Source: Pseudoalteromonas carrageenovora IAM 12662 (lineage in GTDB: Bacteria > Pseudomonadota > Gammaproteobacteria > Enterobacterales > Alteromonadaceae). From it: 64,000 bases of DNA. This document shows positions 26,173 to 34,971 of the stretch, piece after piece. The notes beneath the pieces were generated by a model, which saw only the letters and a list, made by a program, of their open reading frames with translations, had not been told where the DNA came from and ran no database searches. The stretch spans positions 1,239,407 to 1,303,406 of the forward strand of contig NZ_LT965928.1 of assembly GCF_900239935.1 (NCBI RefSeq), written 5' to 3'. Within the stretch, counting starts at the first letter, position 1; each line of letters starts with the position of its first letter. The translations under genes and the position numbers were made by a program.

Positions 26173-26841
26173 GTGTTAAAGCTAAGCAGCGATAATACAA
26201 TGCGGCTATTCTTTATAAATAACGCTGATGTAGCATAAACGCTAAACCTAGTCGACGTTAGGCGAAGGGCAAGAGCTGGAGACTTAGCTCTTTATTTTAC
26301 CAATACCTAGTAAGCAAATTTTACGTTACGAAGAATAACCCCTATATAAAACGAATTTAACTCTCAAAGACCAACAGCCTCTAATCACATTTTAAGCGAT
26401 AGAGCGTAGATTTGGTGATACTTAAAAATACGCAATCAGTCTTAAGCTAAAATCTATTAATGTTGGTACTTTACATAGTGTGGGATTCAAAATATCTAAA
26501 GTGTATTAAGTTAATACTAAAAATGGGGGTTATCTTCTTTATTCATGTATTTTATTAATTGCTACGACTGTTTTCGTGGCTGGTTATTCGTAATACTCGG
26601 TCAACTCAGCCAACTAAATCTCTTTTCTACTTAGTTTACTTTCTTAAGCCATTATTTTTTGAATAGTTGTGATTATTGCAGCGATACTGCGAATAACTAG
26701 ATAAGACGATTATGTGAGTTTTATCGTGCAGCTAAAATGTTTATATTTAAATGTGTACAGGCTGTGTTGCATTAGCCATAACGCTGCACCTTGTTGCTTT
26801 TAAAAACAGAAGCATTAGAAATTAAACACAATGAAACTGCG
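26173..26841. other. intergenic region, little structure
   Basis: About 670 bp between the alginate locus and the sigma factor gene. The only structure seen is a weak seven-base hairpin AAGAGCT/AGCTCTT at 26271-26292 followed by TATTTTA, possibly a second terminator. No coding region, operator of the alginate type or RNA gene could be supported. It presumably carries the promoter of the sigma factor operon. Confidence 0.5.
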
Positions 26842-26895
26842 ATGAGCCAACTACATGATGAGATTAATTTAGATGATGGATTTATGCGTAAATGA
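26842..26895 (+). CDS. possible 17-residue coupled micro-ORF before the sigma gene
   Basis: A short reading frame, MSQLHDEINLDDGFMRK, ends in TGA that overlaps the ATG of the sigma factor gene (ATGA). Such overlaps are typical of translational coupling, and the sigma gene itself lacks a strong ribosome-binding site. The frame is open for only about 15 further codons upstream before a stop. It may be a leader peptide, the tail of an eroded gene, or chance. There is no homology evidence. Confidence 0.3.
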   Translation: MSQLHDEINLDDGFMRK

Positions 26896-27398
26896 ACACC
26901 AATAAAAAAGCACTGTTTGCTCAAACAATGGAGCAGCATAAAGGCATTATTTATAAAATTGTTAACTCGTACTGTCAAAACCAACACGACAGGCAAGACC
27001 TAGCGCAAGAAATACTCACCACCATGTGGCTTGCTTATGATAATTACGACAAAGACTATAAGTTTTCTACGTGGATGTACCGAATAGCACTGAATGTGGC
27101 GATTTCATATTACCGCAAAGACAGTAAACGAGAAGATAAAGCCAATGAAAGTGAGCAGTGCATTGTGCACATAGCCGACCTATCAGCGCACAATGATAAA
27201 AGCGAAGAGGTTAAGCAGCTTTATGAATTTATAGCAAAGCTCGATAAGTTAAATAAAGCCATAGTATTGCTGTATTTAGAAGGCGAAACCCATCAAAGCA
27301 TAGCGACGAGTTTAGGCATAAGTAAAACCAACGTCGCTACGCGAATTGGCCGCATTAAAGAAACACTAAAAAATCAATTTGAAAAACAGGGGGCTTAA
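26892..27398 (+). CDS. RNA polymerase sigma factor, ECF subfamily
   Basis: This 168-residue protein has region 2 (about 12-75: DRQDLAQEILTTMWLAYDNY, then KFSTWMYRIALNVAISYYRK, the -10 recognition and core-binding part). It has region 4 (about 108-160) with the helix-turn-helix HQSIATSLGISKTNVATRIGR. There is no region 3, as expected for an ECF sigma factor. It should direct RNA polymerase to a small regulon under an envelope or stress signal. The start overlaps a micro-ORF stop, and the next gene begins one base after its stop codon, so the two are an operon. The partner is a membrane protein without the zinc motif of classical ZAS anti-sigma factors. Confidence 0.92.
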   Translation: MNTNKKALFAQTMEQHKGIIYKIVNSYCQNQHDRQDLAQEILTTMWLAYDNYDKDYKFSTWMYRIALNVAISYYRKDSKREDKANESEQCIVHIADLSAHNDKSEEVKQLYEFIAKLDKLNKAIVLLYLEGETHQSIATSLGISKTNVATRIGRIKETLKNQFEKQGA

Positions 27399-27399
27399 A

Positions 27400-28059
27400 A
27401 TGAATTTAGATAACATTAAAAACACATGGCAGCAGCAAAATAGTGTTAACGAATCGGCCATTACAATAAACCAATCACTGCTGAGCGAAACAAAAGTGAA
27501 TAAACAAATGAAAGAGCTTAATACTATGAAGTGGGCACGTATTATTGAAAGCGCAGCCTTCTTTTTTATTATTGTTTTATTGGGGCAGTATATTGCAAAT
27601 AACTTTAGTGTTTCAGCGCCTTCAATATCTGCGTTGATACTGAGTGTATTTTCCATTGTTGGCCTTGCGGGTAATATTGGCCAAATAGTGCATATTTCTA
27701 ACATTGATTATGCAAAACCAATTAGCCAGCTACAAAAAGACATTTACCGTCTTTGCTCACATAAATTACAACTAACTAAGTTGTTATTAATGTCTGCCCC
27801 TTTTTATATGGCTTATGTGTTTATTGGGTTTGATGTGTTATTTGAAATTGACCTATTTGCACACCTAGAGCAACACATGATCTGGTTTTACAGCGTATCA
27901 TCACTACTACTTTTAATAGTCACAAGCTGTGTATTAGCTAAACTAAACTACACAAATATTAAAGCGCCTTGGGTTAAACGCACCATTGCATTTATTGTCG
28001 GTGAGCGTTTAGTAAATATGGCTCAATTTATAAATAATGTAGAATCGACAGACAGCTAA
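27400..28059 (+). CDS. four-pass membrane protein partnered with the ECF sigma factor
   Basis: This 219-residue protein has a soluble N-terminal stretch of about 45 residues (MNLDNIKNTWQQQ...), then two hydrophobic pairs at about 49-65/72-92 and 125-145/160-182, and a basic C-terminal tail. I do not recognise the family by name. Tight coupling to the sigma gene, a cytoplasmic helical N terminus and membrane insertion suggest an anti-sigma-like role, but no HxxxCxxC zinc motif is present. I chose the ATG at 27400 behind AGGGGG over an in-frame TTG at 27379 that lies inside the sigma gene. Confidence 0.8.
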   Translation: MNLDNIKNTWQQQNSVNESAITINQSLLSETKVNKQMKELNTMKWARIIESAAFFFIIVLLGQYIANNFSVSAPSISALILSVFSIVGLAGNIGQIVHISNIDYAKPISQLQKDIYRLCSHKLQLTKLLLMSAPFYMAYVFIGFDVLFEIDLFAHLEQHMIWFYSVSSLLLLIVTSCVLAKLNYTNIKAPWVKRTIAFIVGERLVNMAQFINNVESTDS

Positions 28060-28108
28060 TTAATTAGCTGTCTAACTTTCAAAATACCCAAAATAGAGTT
28101 ATTCGAGG

Positions 28109-28741
28109 TTAGTCCGTTTTTTCTTTAAACTCACACAAGTCTTCAATAATACAACTACCGCACTTAGGTTTACGCGCTACGCAGGTGTAACGCCCGTGTA
28201 GTATTAACCAGTGGTGTACATCTACTTTAAATTCTTTTGGCACAACTTTTTCAAGCTTTTGTTCTACAGCTACAACATCTTTACCCATGGCGAGTTTAGT
28301 ACGATTTGAAACACGGAATATGTGTGTATCCACTGCAATTACCGGCCAACCAAAGGCTGTGTTGAGTACAACATTTGCGGTTTTTCGGCCAACACCGGGA
28401 AGGGCTTCGAGGGCTTCGCGGTTTTCGGGAACGATACCGTTGTGTTGATCCACCAGTATTTGGCACATTTTATACACGTTTGCGGCTTTTGAATTAAATA
28501 ACCCAATGGTTTTAATATAATCGCGCAGTGTATCGTGGCCAATATCTAAAATGGCTTGTGGCGTGTTAGCAACCGGAAATAATTTACGCGTGGCTTTATT
28601 AACACCTACATCGGTGGCTTGTGCAGAGAGTGTGACTGCTACAAGTAACTCAAACGGGCTTGAGTATTCAAGCTCGGTTTCTGGGTGTGGATTATCATCG
28701 CGTAGGCGAGAAAGTATTTGATGACGTTTTTCTTTATTCAT
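28109..28741 (-). CDS. nth: endonuclease III
   Basis: This 210-residue base-excision repair glycosylase/AP lyase removes oxidised pyrimidines. The helix-hairpin-helix LPGVGRKTA carries the catalytic Lys120, and Asp138 follows in VDTHIFR. The 4Fe-4S cluster is bound by Cys187, Cys194, Cys197 and Cys203 (C-x6-C-x2-C-x5-C). All of these positions are identical to the E. coli enzyme. It is the last gene of the rnf operon, 47 bases after rnfE, the arrangement seen in many gammaproteobacteria. Confidence 0.98.
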   Translation of the reverse strand: MNKEKRHQILSRLRDDNPHPETELEYSSPFELLVAVTLSAQATDVGVNKATRKLFPVANTPQAILDIGHDTLRDYIKTIGLFNSKAANVYKMCQILVDQHNGIVPENREALEALPGVGRKTANVVLNTAFGWPVIAVDTHIFRVSNRTKLAMGKDVVAVEQKLEKVVPKEFKVDVHHWLILHGRYTCVARKPKCGSCIIEDLCEFKEKTD

Positions 28742-28788
28742 GTAACTTAAAACGCATTAGCTTTTAAATAAGTTAATGCGTTTTCCCC

Positions 28789-29487
28789 TTAAGTTAAGCT
28801 AGTAACACGTGCGCGTGGACCTTTTTCGGCCTCAGGCGGCGTTACTTGTTTTGATTTTATTTGTGCGTCAATTACATTTTTTGCCGCAATAAGTAGGCCA
28901 AGCCCTAAAAAGGCGCCAGGCGGTAAAATGGCGAGTAAAAACTGGTTATCAAAACTAAACACTTCTATGCGCAGGCTTTGTGCCCATGGACCTAATAGTA
29001 AATCGGCGCCGTCGAATAATGTGCCTTGGCCTATTAGTTCGCGCATTGTACCTAACACTACAAGTACAGCCATAAAACCTAAGCCCATCATTAGGCCGTC
29101 GAATGCTGATAAATGCACAGGGTTTTTAGATGCGTATGCTTCGGCGCGGCCAATAATGGCGCAGTTTGTTACTATAAGCGGAATAAATATGCCAAGCGAT
29201 TGATACAAACCAAAGGTGTAAGCGTTCATAAGTAACTGAACTATAGTTACAAAGCCTGCAATAATCATTACAAATACAGGGATACGAATATCTTTAGGTA
29301 CCCAGTTACGTACAACCGATACAGTAATATTTGAGCCTACAAGCACTAATAAAGTAGCCAGTCCTAAGCCAAGTGCATTGGTTACTGTTGAGGTAACGGC
29401 AAGTAACGGGCATAACCCTAAAAGCTGAACAAGGGCTGGGTTATTTACCCAGACCCCTTCTTTGTATAGTGTTTTTAATTCGCTCAT
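28789..29487 (-). CDS. rnfE: electron transport complex subunit RnfE
   Basis: This 232-residue integral membrane protein of the Rnf complex has about six transmembrane helices and the NqrD/RnfE signatures [17 protein letters not shown] and [12 protein letters not shown]. With RnfA it forms the pair of inverted-topology membrane subunits that hold the intramembrane iron-sulfur centre. I chose the ATG at 29487, which overlaps the rnfG stop (ATGA) behind AGAGG, over an upstream in-frame ATG at 29505 that would add six residues inside rnfG. It is followed by nth. Confidence 0.96.
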   Translation of the reverse strand: MSELKTLYKEGVWVNNPALVQLLGLCPLLAVTSTVTNALGLGLATLLVLVGSNITVSVVRNWVPKDIRIPVFVMIIAGFVTIVQLLMNAYTFGLYQSLGIFIPLIVTNCAIIGRAEAYASKNPVHLSAFDGLMMGLGFMAVLVVLGTMRELIGQGTLFDGADLLLGPWAQSLRIEVFSFDNQFLLAILPPGAFLGLGLLIAAKNVIDAQIKSKQVTPPEAEKGPRARVTSLT

Positions 29488-30125
29488 TTTTTTACCTCTA
29501 CACATTCGGCATTTGGCGCTGCAAAAATATCGTCAAAATTGCGTTGTGCGAACAGAACTGCGTTTTTAACAGAGCCTACAACTGCACGCGGTGTGATTGT
29601 AGCGCCTGTGAATTGATCAAACTGGCCGCCATCTTTTTTAACTGCCCAGCGTGCATCATCTTCGCCATCAACGGTTAAATCATTAAAGGTTGTGATCCAC
29701 AGTGATTTTTTTACTTCTACTTTATCACCAAGGCCGGGTGTCTCTTCGTGTTTAGTTGTACGTACACCAGCTATAGAGCCATCACTTAAAACGGCTGTAA
29801 GTAAGTTAATATCCCCACTGTAACCATTTGGCGTAACGTGGCGAATAACGACGGCAACGGGTTTATTATTTTTACGAGCACGGTAAATAACTTGATTAGC
29901 GTATGGACCAAGCGTTTCATCAGTAAATATAACGCAATCTGTAGATAGTTCGTTGTCGTACGATTTTGGGTCGAGTACTTCTTGTAGTTGCGCTGTAAGT
30001 TGTAGCTGCTCTTGCTCTGCAATTTTATCTGCGGTGAGTGCATTTATCGAGGCAACCAAACCCGTTGTTACCAGTGCAAAAGCCGTTAAAATAGCGCCAT
30101 TTTTAGCCATTGATGAAATAATCAT
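29484..30125 (-). CDS. rnfG: electron transport complex subunit RnfG
   Basis: This 213-residue subunit has one N-terminal transmembrane helix (about 9-30) and a periplasmic FMN-binding domain. The covalent flavin attachment motif is [10 protein letters not shown] with Thr176. It passes electrons within the Rnf complex, which couples ferredoxin and NAD+ redox chemistry to ion movement and, in gammaproteobacteria, helps keep SoxR reduced. The start overlaps the rnfD stop and the stop overlaps the rnfE start, both as ATGA, so translation is coupled on both sides. Confidence 0.96.
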   Translation of the reverse strand: MIISSMAKNGAILTAFALVTTGLVASINALTADKIAEQEQLQLTAQLQEVLDPKSYDNELSTDCVIFTDETLGPYANQVIYRARKNNKPVAVVIRHVTPNGYSGDINLLTAVLSDGSIAGVRTTKHEETPGLGDKVEVKKSLWITTFNDLTVDGEDDARWAVKKDGGQFDQFTGATITPRAVVGSVKNAVLFAQRNFDDIFAAPNAECVEVKK

Positions 30126-31180
30126 TTTACTGCTCCGTGGCCATAGGTACGTGGTTGCGTGTAGTAATCAATAAGCGGCACAGCAATATTAATTAATAAT
30201 ACGCTAAATGCGATTGCATCAGGAAAACCACCAAAAGTACGAATTAAATACACTAATAAGCCAATGAGAGCGCCATAAATTAAGCGACCTTTATTTGTGG
30301 TTGCAGCAGATACAGGGTCAGTGGCAATAAAAAATGCCCCCATCATGGTTGCGCCACTTAATAAGTGGAATACAGTACCAGGCTCGGTACCAGGCGCTGC
30401 AATGTAACCTATTGCACTACATATCGCTAAACTTACAATAAAACTAACAGGAATATGCCAGTTAATTATTTTGGTTTTTAAAAGGTATAAACCACCCGCT
30501 AAAAATCCTAAATTAACCCATATCCAACCAAGGCCTGCCCATTCATTAAATAGTGGCTTTTGCATACTCTCTGTAACGGTTAAACCGTGTGCTATATCTG
30601 TTTTAACAGTATCAAGAGGTGTGGCCATTGTTAGGCCATCAATCCCAGCACGCATTTGATCTAGGCTAAAACCTGAGGCCGTAAAATCGGTAAATATGAG
30701 CCTTAATTGATCAACAAATCCAATCGGCGTATTTATTAAATCACTGACAGGTAGCCAAGCTGTCATTTGCACTGGAAACGATACTAAAAGCAGAACATAT
30801 GCGGCCATTGCAGGGTTAAATAAATTAAAACCAAGCCCGCCATAAAGCTGTTTAACAATTATAATGGCAAATAAACAACCAATAATAATTACCCACCAAG
30901 GCGCTAGCGGCGGGATACTCAGTGCTATTAGCACACCAGTAAGCCAAGCACTACCATCACTCAATGCAGGCCAAACAGGGCGTTTACGCATTAACATTAT
31001 GGCAGCTTCAAATGCGCTTACAGCAACAAGTGCAAGCACTAACTGAATAAGTACACCAGTACCAAAAAAGAAAACTTGAGCAATGAGCCCAGGAATACAC
31101 GCAGCAATAACGGTTAGCATTAATCGTGTTAGCGATTTATGGCTATGATTATGCGGCGAACTGGCCATGGTTAATTTCAT
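30122..31180 (-). CDS. rnfD: electron transport complex subunit RnfD
   Basis: This 352-residue integral membrane flavoprotein is related to NqrB. It has about ten hydrophobic segments. The covalent FMN site is Thr187 in DGLTMATPL, the same residue number as in the Vibrio cholerae protein. The segment LLSGATMMGAFFIATDPVSA is also characteristic. The ATG overlaps the rnfC stop codon (ATGA) and its own stop overlaps the rnfG start. It acts in the inner membrane next to RnfC and RnfG. Confidence 0.96.
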   Translation of the reverse strand: MKLTMASSPHNHSHKSLTRLMLTVIAACIPGLIAQVFFFGTGVLIQLVLALVAVSAFEAAIMLMRKRPVWPALSDGSAWLTGVLIALSIPPLAPWWVIIIGCLFAIIIVKQLYGGLGFNLFNPAMAAYVLLLVSFPVQMTAWLPVSDLINTPIGFVDQLRLIFTDFTASGFSLDQMRAGIDGLTMATPLDTVKTDIAHGLTVTESMQKPLFNEWAGLGWIWVNLGFLAGGLYLLKTKIINWHIPVSFIVSLAICSAIGYIAAPGTEPGTVFHLLSGATMMGAFFIATDPVSAATTNKGRLIYGALIGLLVYLIRTFGGFPDAIAFSVLLINIAVPLIDYYTQPRTYGHGAVK

Positions 31181-33618
31181 GACTGATCATTTCCTTCTTT
31201 TTGTAACTTTTTGGCTTTGGCGCGAGCAATAGCTACGGCCACAGCGGCTTTTTTCTTTTGGGCGGCGGTTTGTTCTGGGCTAATTTCACTTGGCGTTTCA
31301 GGCTCTGCTGTCGTCACTTGCTCAGTATTTTCATCGCTTTGTGTTTGCTGTGCCTCTTTTGCCGCTTTTTTAGCTTTTGCACGGGCAATCGCAGCAGCTA
31401 CAGCCGCTTTTTTGTTATCTGATGGAGAGTCTGTTTGTGGCTCTTCAGATTTAACGTTATCGGCTGGTTTTTCGTTGATACTTGGCACATTCGGTTGATC
31501 AGTCTGCTCAGCAGCTTTAGCTGCTTTTTTAGCTTTTGCGCGGGCAATTGCGGCGGCTACAGCCGCTTTTTTATCATCAACAGGCGCTGCGGTATTGGCA
31601 TCATCTGTGTTAGTTTGCTCATCTTGTGCTTTGGCTGCTTTTTTAGCTTTAGCACGAGCAATTGCGGCGGCTACGGCCGCTTTTTTATCATCAACAGGCG
31701 CTGCTGTATCGGCATCATCAGTATTAACTTGCTCATCTTGTGCTTGCGCTGCTTTTTTAGCTTTGGCACGAGCAATTGCGGCGGCCACGGCTGATTTTTT
31801 ATCATCAGCTGGTGCAGTATTGGCATCATCTGTCTTAACTTGCTCATCTTGTGCTTGCGCTGCTTTTTTAGCTTTAGCACGAGCAATTGCAGCAGCTACA
31901 GCTGATTTTTTATCATCAACTGGTGCAGTATCACCTGAGTCATCTGTTTGTGACTTTTGCTCTTTATATTTGCGAGCTTGCTCTTTTCGAAGTGCGCGCT
32001 CTTTTGCTACTTCAGTATTATCCGGCTCTAACTCCTCGCCTTGTTGTTTTTTAGCTTTAGCGCGTGCAATAGCGGCAGCAACCGCTGATTTTTCGCCGCC
32101 GTTATCTGATTTGTTTTTAACACGAGCTAGTGCATCTGCTACTTTTTGTTTTTCATCGTCAGATTTAGCGGCCGGTTTACGTTTATGGCGGTTTTGACGC
32201 TCTTCTTGCTCTCGCTCTAAGCGCTCTTTACGGGCATCAAAACGCTCTTTTGCTCTATCTGCTTTAATTTTTTCGGCTTGTTGTTCTTTAATTTCAACCT
32301 TGGTCACGCGATAGTATTGTACAAGAGGGATTTCACTTGGGCACACGTAGGCACACGCACCACATTCTATACAATCAAATAAGTTATGTTCTTGTAGTTT
32401 GTCGTACTCTTTTGACTTGGCAAACCATTGCAATTGCTGCGGTAATAGCGAAGCAGGGCAGGCATCTGCACAGGCACTACAACGTATACAGGCTTTTTCG
32501 GGGCCAGGTTCTGCCAGCTCTTTATGATCAGGGGCTAAAATACAGTTAGTCGTTTTAACTACACCAATACGTACAGTGGGCAAGGTAAAGCCCATCATAG
32601 GGCCGCCCATTACAACGCGTTGTTGTGGCACTGGGGAAAACCCCTGGCAATCAAGTAAATGCTTTATTTCAGTGCCTAGTAATGCCCACACATTGCCGGG
32701 CTTATGAATAGTATTGCCCGTTACGGTAATTACTCGTTCAATAAGTGGTTTACCTTCGTATACAGCTTGCTGCACCGCAAATAAAGTACCCGTGTTATGC
32801 ACTAAAATACCAATGTCGGCCGGAATACCACTGCTTGGCACTTCTCGATTGGTGAGTAGTTTTATTAATTGTTTTTCACCACCTGAAGGGTAAACCGTTG
32901 GCACTGTTTGAATAACAATATTAGCATTATGCTCTGCTGCTTGTGTCATAGCGGCAATGGCTTCGGGTTTGTTGTCTTCAATACCGACAATACAAAGCGT
33001 TGGGTTTAATATTTGCTGCATTAGCTCTATGCCTTGCACAACTTGCTTGGCATGCTCACGCATTAATACGTCATCGGCGGTTATATACGGCTCGCACTCA
33101 ACAGCATTTACTATTAAAAACTCGATAGGTTGCTTAATATCGGCTTTTACATAAGTAGGAAAGCCCGCACCGCCCATACCGCTAATACCCGCTTGGTGAA
33201 TTATATCTACTAATTCATCGTGGCTAAGCTTAGCAGGGTTAATTGCTGGATTAAGACTACACCACTCATCGTTGCCATCAGGTTCAATAATAATGCTCAG
33301 CTCAGGGAGCGCTGAAGGGTGTGCAGATGGCATAGGTGCAATGTCGGTAATGGTTCCAGACGTTGGAGCATGAACGGGCACCGACCAATTAGCCGCAGGT
33401 GTTGTAAGCGGTTGACCTTTTAATACGTGTTGGCCTTTCTCAACGATTAATTTACCGTTAGCGCCAATATGTTGCTTAAGCGGGACTACCAGTTTGTCTG
33501 GAAGGGGCAAGCGAGCAATTTGGGCACTATTTGAAAGTGTTTTTTGCTGTGGTGGATGCACGCCGCCAGGAAATGCCCAAACGGTGCCTTTTTTAATTTG
33601 TTCAAGTAACTTTTCCAC
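31177..33618 (-). CDS. rnfC: electron transport complex subunit RnfC with long repeat tail
   Basis: This 813-residue subunit accepts electrons from NADH. The conserved core (about 1-440) holds the flavin/NADH-binding region (GMGGAGFPTYVK, ECEPYITADD, YPSGGEKQL). Two 4Fe-4S clusters follow: CIRCSACADACP and CIECGACAYVCP. From about residue 450 the protein becomes highly charged, then carries seven clear copies plus one degenerate copy of a unit with the core KKAAVAAAIARAKAKKAA, joined by acidic Asp/Glu/Thr-rich linkers. Such alanine/lysine tails occur in gammaproteobacterial RnfC and vary in copy number. Their function is not established. The DNA repeats span about 31200-32100. Confidence 0.95.
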   Translation of the reverse strand: MEKLLEQIKKGTVWAFPGGVHPPQQKTLSNSAQIARLPLPDKLVVPLKQHIGANGKLIVEKGQHVLKGQPLTTPAANWSVPVHAPTSGTITDIAPMPSAHPSALPELSIIIEPDGNDEWCSLNPAINPAKLSHDELVDIIHQAGISGMGGAGFPTYVKADIKQPIEFLIVNAVECEPYITADDVLMREHAKQVVQGIELMQQILNPTLCIVGIEDNKPEAIAAMTQAAEHNANIVIQTVPTVYPSGGEKQLIKLLTNREVPSSGIPADIGILVHNTGTLFAVQQAVYEGKPLIERVITVTGNTIHKPGNVWALLGTEIKHLLDCQGFSPVPQQRVVMGGPMMGFTLPTVRIGVVKTTNCILAPDHKELAEPGPEKACIRCSACADACPASLLPQQLQWFAKSKEYDKLQEHNLFDCIECGACAYVCPSEIPLVQYYRVTKVEIKEQQAEKIKADRAKERFDARKERLEREQEERQNRHKRKPAAKSDDEKQKVADALARVKNKSDNGGEKSAVAAAIARAKAKKQQGEELEPDNTEVAKERALRKEQARKYKEQKSQTDDSGDTAPVDDKKSAVAAAIARAKAKKAAQAQDEQVKTDDANTAPADDKKSAVAAAIARAKAKKAAQAQDEQVNTDDADTAAPVDDKKAAVAAAIARAKAKKAAKAQDEQTNTDDANTAAPVDDKKAAVAAAIARAKAKKAAKAAEQTDQPNVPSINEKPADNVKSEEPQTDSPSDNKKAAVAAAIARAKAKKAAKEAQQTQSDENTEQVTTAEPETPSEISPEQTAAQKKKAAVAVAIARAKAKKLQKEGNDQS
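31200..32105 (-). repeat. in-frame tandem repeat array inside rnfC
   Basis: The 3' part of rnfC is built from units of roughly 105-160 bp encoding (K)KxAVAAAIARAKAKK followed by an acidic linker. The three units with linkers containing AQDEQxxTDDAxT are nearly identical in protein sequence, which points to recent expansion by unequal recombination or slippage. All units keep the reading frame. Confidence 0.85.
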
Positions 33619-33626
33619 TCAAACCT

Positions 33627-34181
33627 CTAATCTATTTGCGTAACAGGAATAGCATCTAACTGCCATTTCCAGTTTTGTTTTGTTTCGGCAACCGGCAGCA
33701 TATCAATACAATCTACAGGGCAGGGCTCTACACATAAATCACAACCAGTACATTCATCAATAAGTACGGTGTGCATTTGGCGAGTAGCACCTACAATGGC
33801 ATCTACAGGGCATGCTTGAATACATTTAGTACAGCCAATACATTCGTCTTCTCGAATGTAGGCTACTGTTTTAATTGGGTCGGCTTGTTCTCCGCCAGCA
33901 AGCGGTTTAGCTTCCACGCCCATTAAATCAGCCAATTTTTTTACCGTCGCTTCGCCACCAGGAGGGCATTTATTTATTTCATCACCATTAGCAATGGCTT
34001 CTGCGTAAGGCTTACAGCCTGGGTAGCCACATTGACCACATTGAGTTTGCGGCAAAATAGTATCTATTTGCTCAACAATAGGGTTGCCTTCGACACGAAA
34101 ACGAATGGCAGCAAAACCTAAAATGAGTCCAAAAATCAGCGCTAGCGAGCCAAGCGCTATCAAGGCATAAAACAAGGTCAT
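33627..34181 (-). CDS. rnfB: electron transport complex subunit RnfB
   Basis: This 184-residue membrane-anchored ferredoxin-like subunit has an N-terminal transmembrane helix (about 3-24). A CxxCGYPGC four-iron motif domain follows (about 47-75), then two 4Fe-4S ferredoxin motifs, [12 protein letters not shown] and [12 protein letters not shown]. It is the electron entry or exit point for ferredoxin in the Rnf complex. The gene lies one base downstream of rnfA and eight bases upstream of rnfC on the same strand. Confidence 0.97.
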   Translation of the reverse strand: MTLFYALIALGSLALIFGLILGFAAIRFRVEGNPIVEQIDTILPQTQCGQCGYPGCKPYAEAIANGDEINKCPPGGEATVKKLADLMGVEAKPLAGGEQADPIKTVAYIREDECIGCTKCIQACPVDAIVGATRQMHTVLIDECTGCDLCVEPCPVDCIDMLPVAETKQNWKWQLDAIPVTQID

Positions 34182-34182
34182 A

Positions 34183-34764
34183 TTAAAACTTCACTAATCC
34201 AGTAAAACCCATAAACGCCATCGACATTAAGCCTGCGGTTATCATAGCAATAGAGGCACCTTTAAAAGGTGTAGGAACATCAGCAGCAGCAAGGCGTTCG
34301 CGCAGCGCTGCAAATAATACAAGTACTAATGAAAAGCCAACCGCAGCACCAAAACCATACACTGCTGATTGTAAAAATGAGTGATCTTCTTTGATATTTA
34401 ACAAAGCAACGCCTAGCACTGCACAGTTTGTAGTGATAAGCGGTAAAAATATACCCAATAAACGATATAGTGTAGGGCTGGTTTTGCGCACCACCATTTC
34501 AGTAAATTGCACAACTACCGCAATTACCAAAATAAAGCTCATGGTACGTAAAAATTCGATATCTAGCGGGATTAAAATATATTGATTAACCAAATAGCTC
34601 GTCACTGAGGCAAGTGTAAGCACAAACGTAGTTGCCAAAGACATACCTATCGCTGTATCAAGCTTACCTGATACGCCCATAAACGGACATAAGCCTAAAA
34701 ATTGTACTAATACAAAGTTATTAACTAGAACGGTTCCAATCAATAACAAGACATATTCTGTCAT
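34183..34764 (-). CDS. rnfA: electron transport complex subunit RnfA
   Basis: This 193-residue integral membrane protein has about six transmembrane helices and the RnfA/NqrE signatures [18 protein letters not shown] and [12 protein letters not shown]. The conserved cysteines in these two segments are known to hold the intramembrane Fe-S centre with RnfE. It is the first gene of the rnfABCDGE-nth operon. The start follows GCGAGG. Confidence 0.97.
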   Translation of the reverse strand: MTEYVLLLIGTVLVNNFVLVQFLGLCPFMGVSGKLDTAIGMSLATTFVLTLASVTSYLVNQYILIPLDIEFLRTMSFILVIAVVVQFTEMVVRKTSPTLYRLLGIFLPLITTNCAVLGVALLNIKEDHSFLQSAVYGFGAAVGFSLVLVLFAALRERLAAADVPTPFKGASIAMITAGLMSMAFMGFTGLVKF

Positions 34765-34793
34765 GTGTGCCTCGCGCTATTAAAGTCCCGCGT

Positions 34794-34822
34794 ATTATCC
34801 TTTTTTCTGCCCCGATAAACAA
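34794..34822 (-). promoter_or_regulatory. candidate promoter of the rnf operon
   Basis: On the minus strand, GATAAT (34794-34799) could be the -10 and TTGTTT (34817-34822) a weak -35, with 17 bases between. It lies 30 bases before the rnfA start. The -10 matches the consensus at five of six positions and the -35 at only three. Confidence 0.4.
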
Positions 34823-34925
34823 CATATGCGAGTCGTTATCAGTTAAATAAACAGCGGAAAATAACGCTTCGATCACAAAGCTGTAAAATTTATGTGATTT
34901 TAAGGTTAGGATAAAATATTAAAAA

Positions 34926-34956
34926 CAAAAAAAGAGCAACATGTGCTCTTTTTTTG
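34926..34956. terminator. terminator after the GGDEF-EAL gene
   Basis: A 13-base perfect stem, A7 plus GAGCA core paired with TGCTC plus T7, closes a five-base loop. It lies 16 bases beyond the stop codon of the minus-strand GGDEF-EAL gene and its symmetry would also work from the plus side. Confidence 0.85.
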
Positions 34957-34971
34957 TTTTAGAAGGGGAGG

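Noticed and set aside
27366-27704. A 112-codon minus-strand frame opposite the membrane protein gene
   Set aside because: Its hydrophobic product is the reverse-strand image of the membrane segments of the real gene, and no ribosome-binding site precedes it.
31595-32197. A 200-codon plus-strand frame opposite the rnfC tail
   Set aside because: It mirrors the GC-rich alanine/lysine repeats of rnfC and encodes a low-complexity Ala/Ser repeat with no ribosome-binding site.
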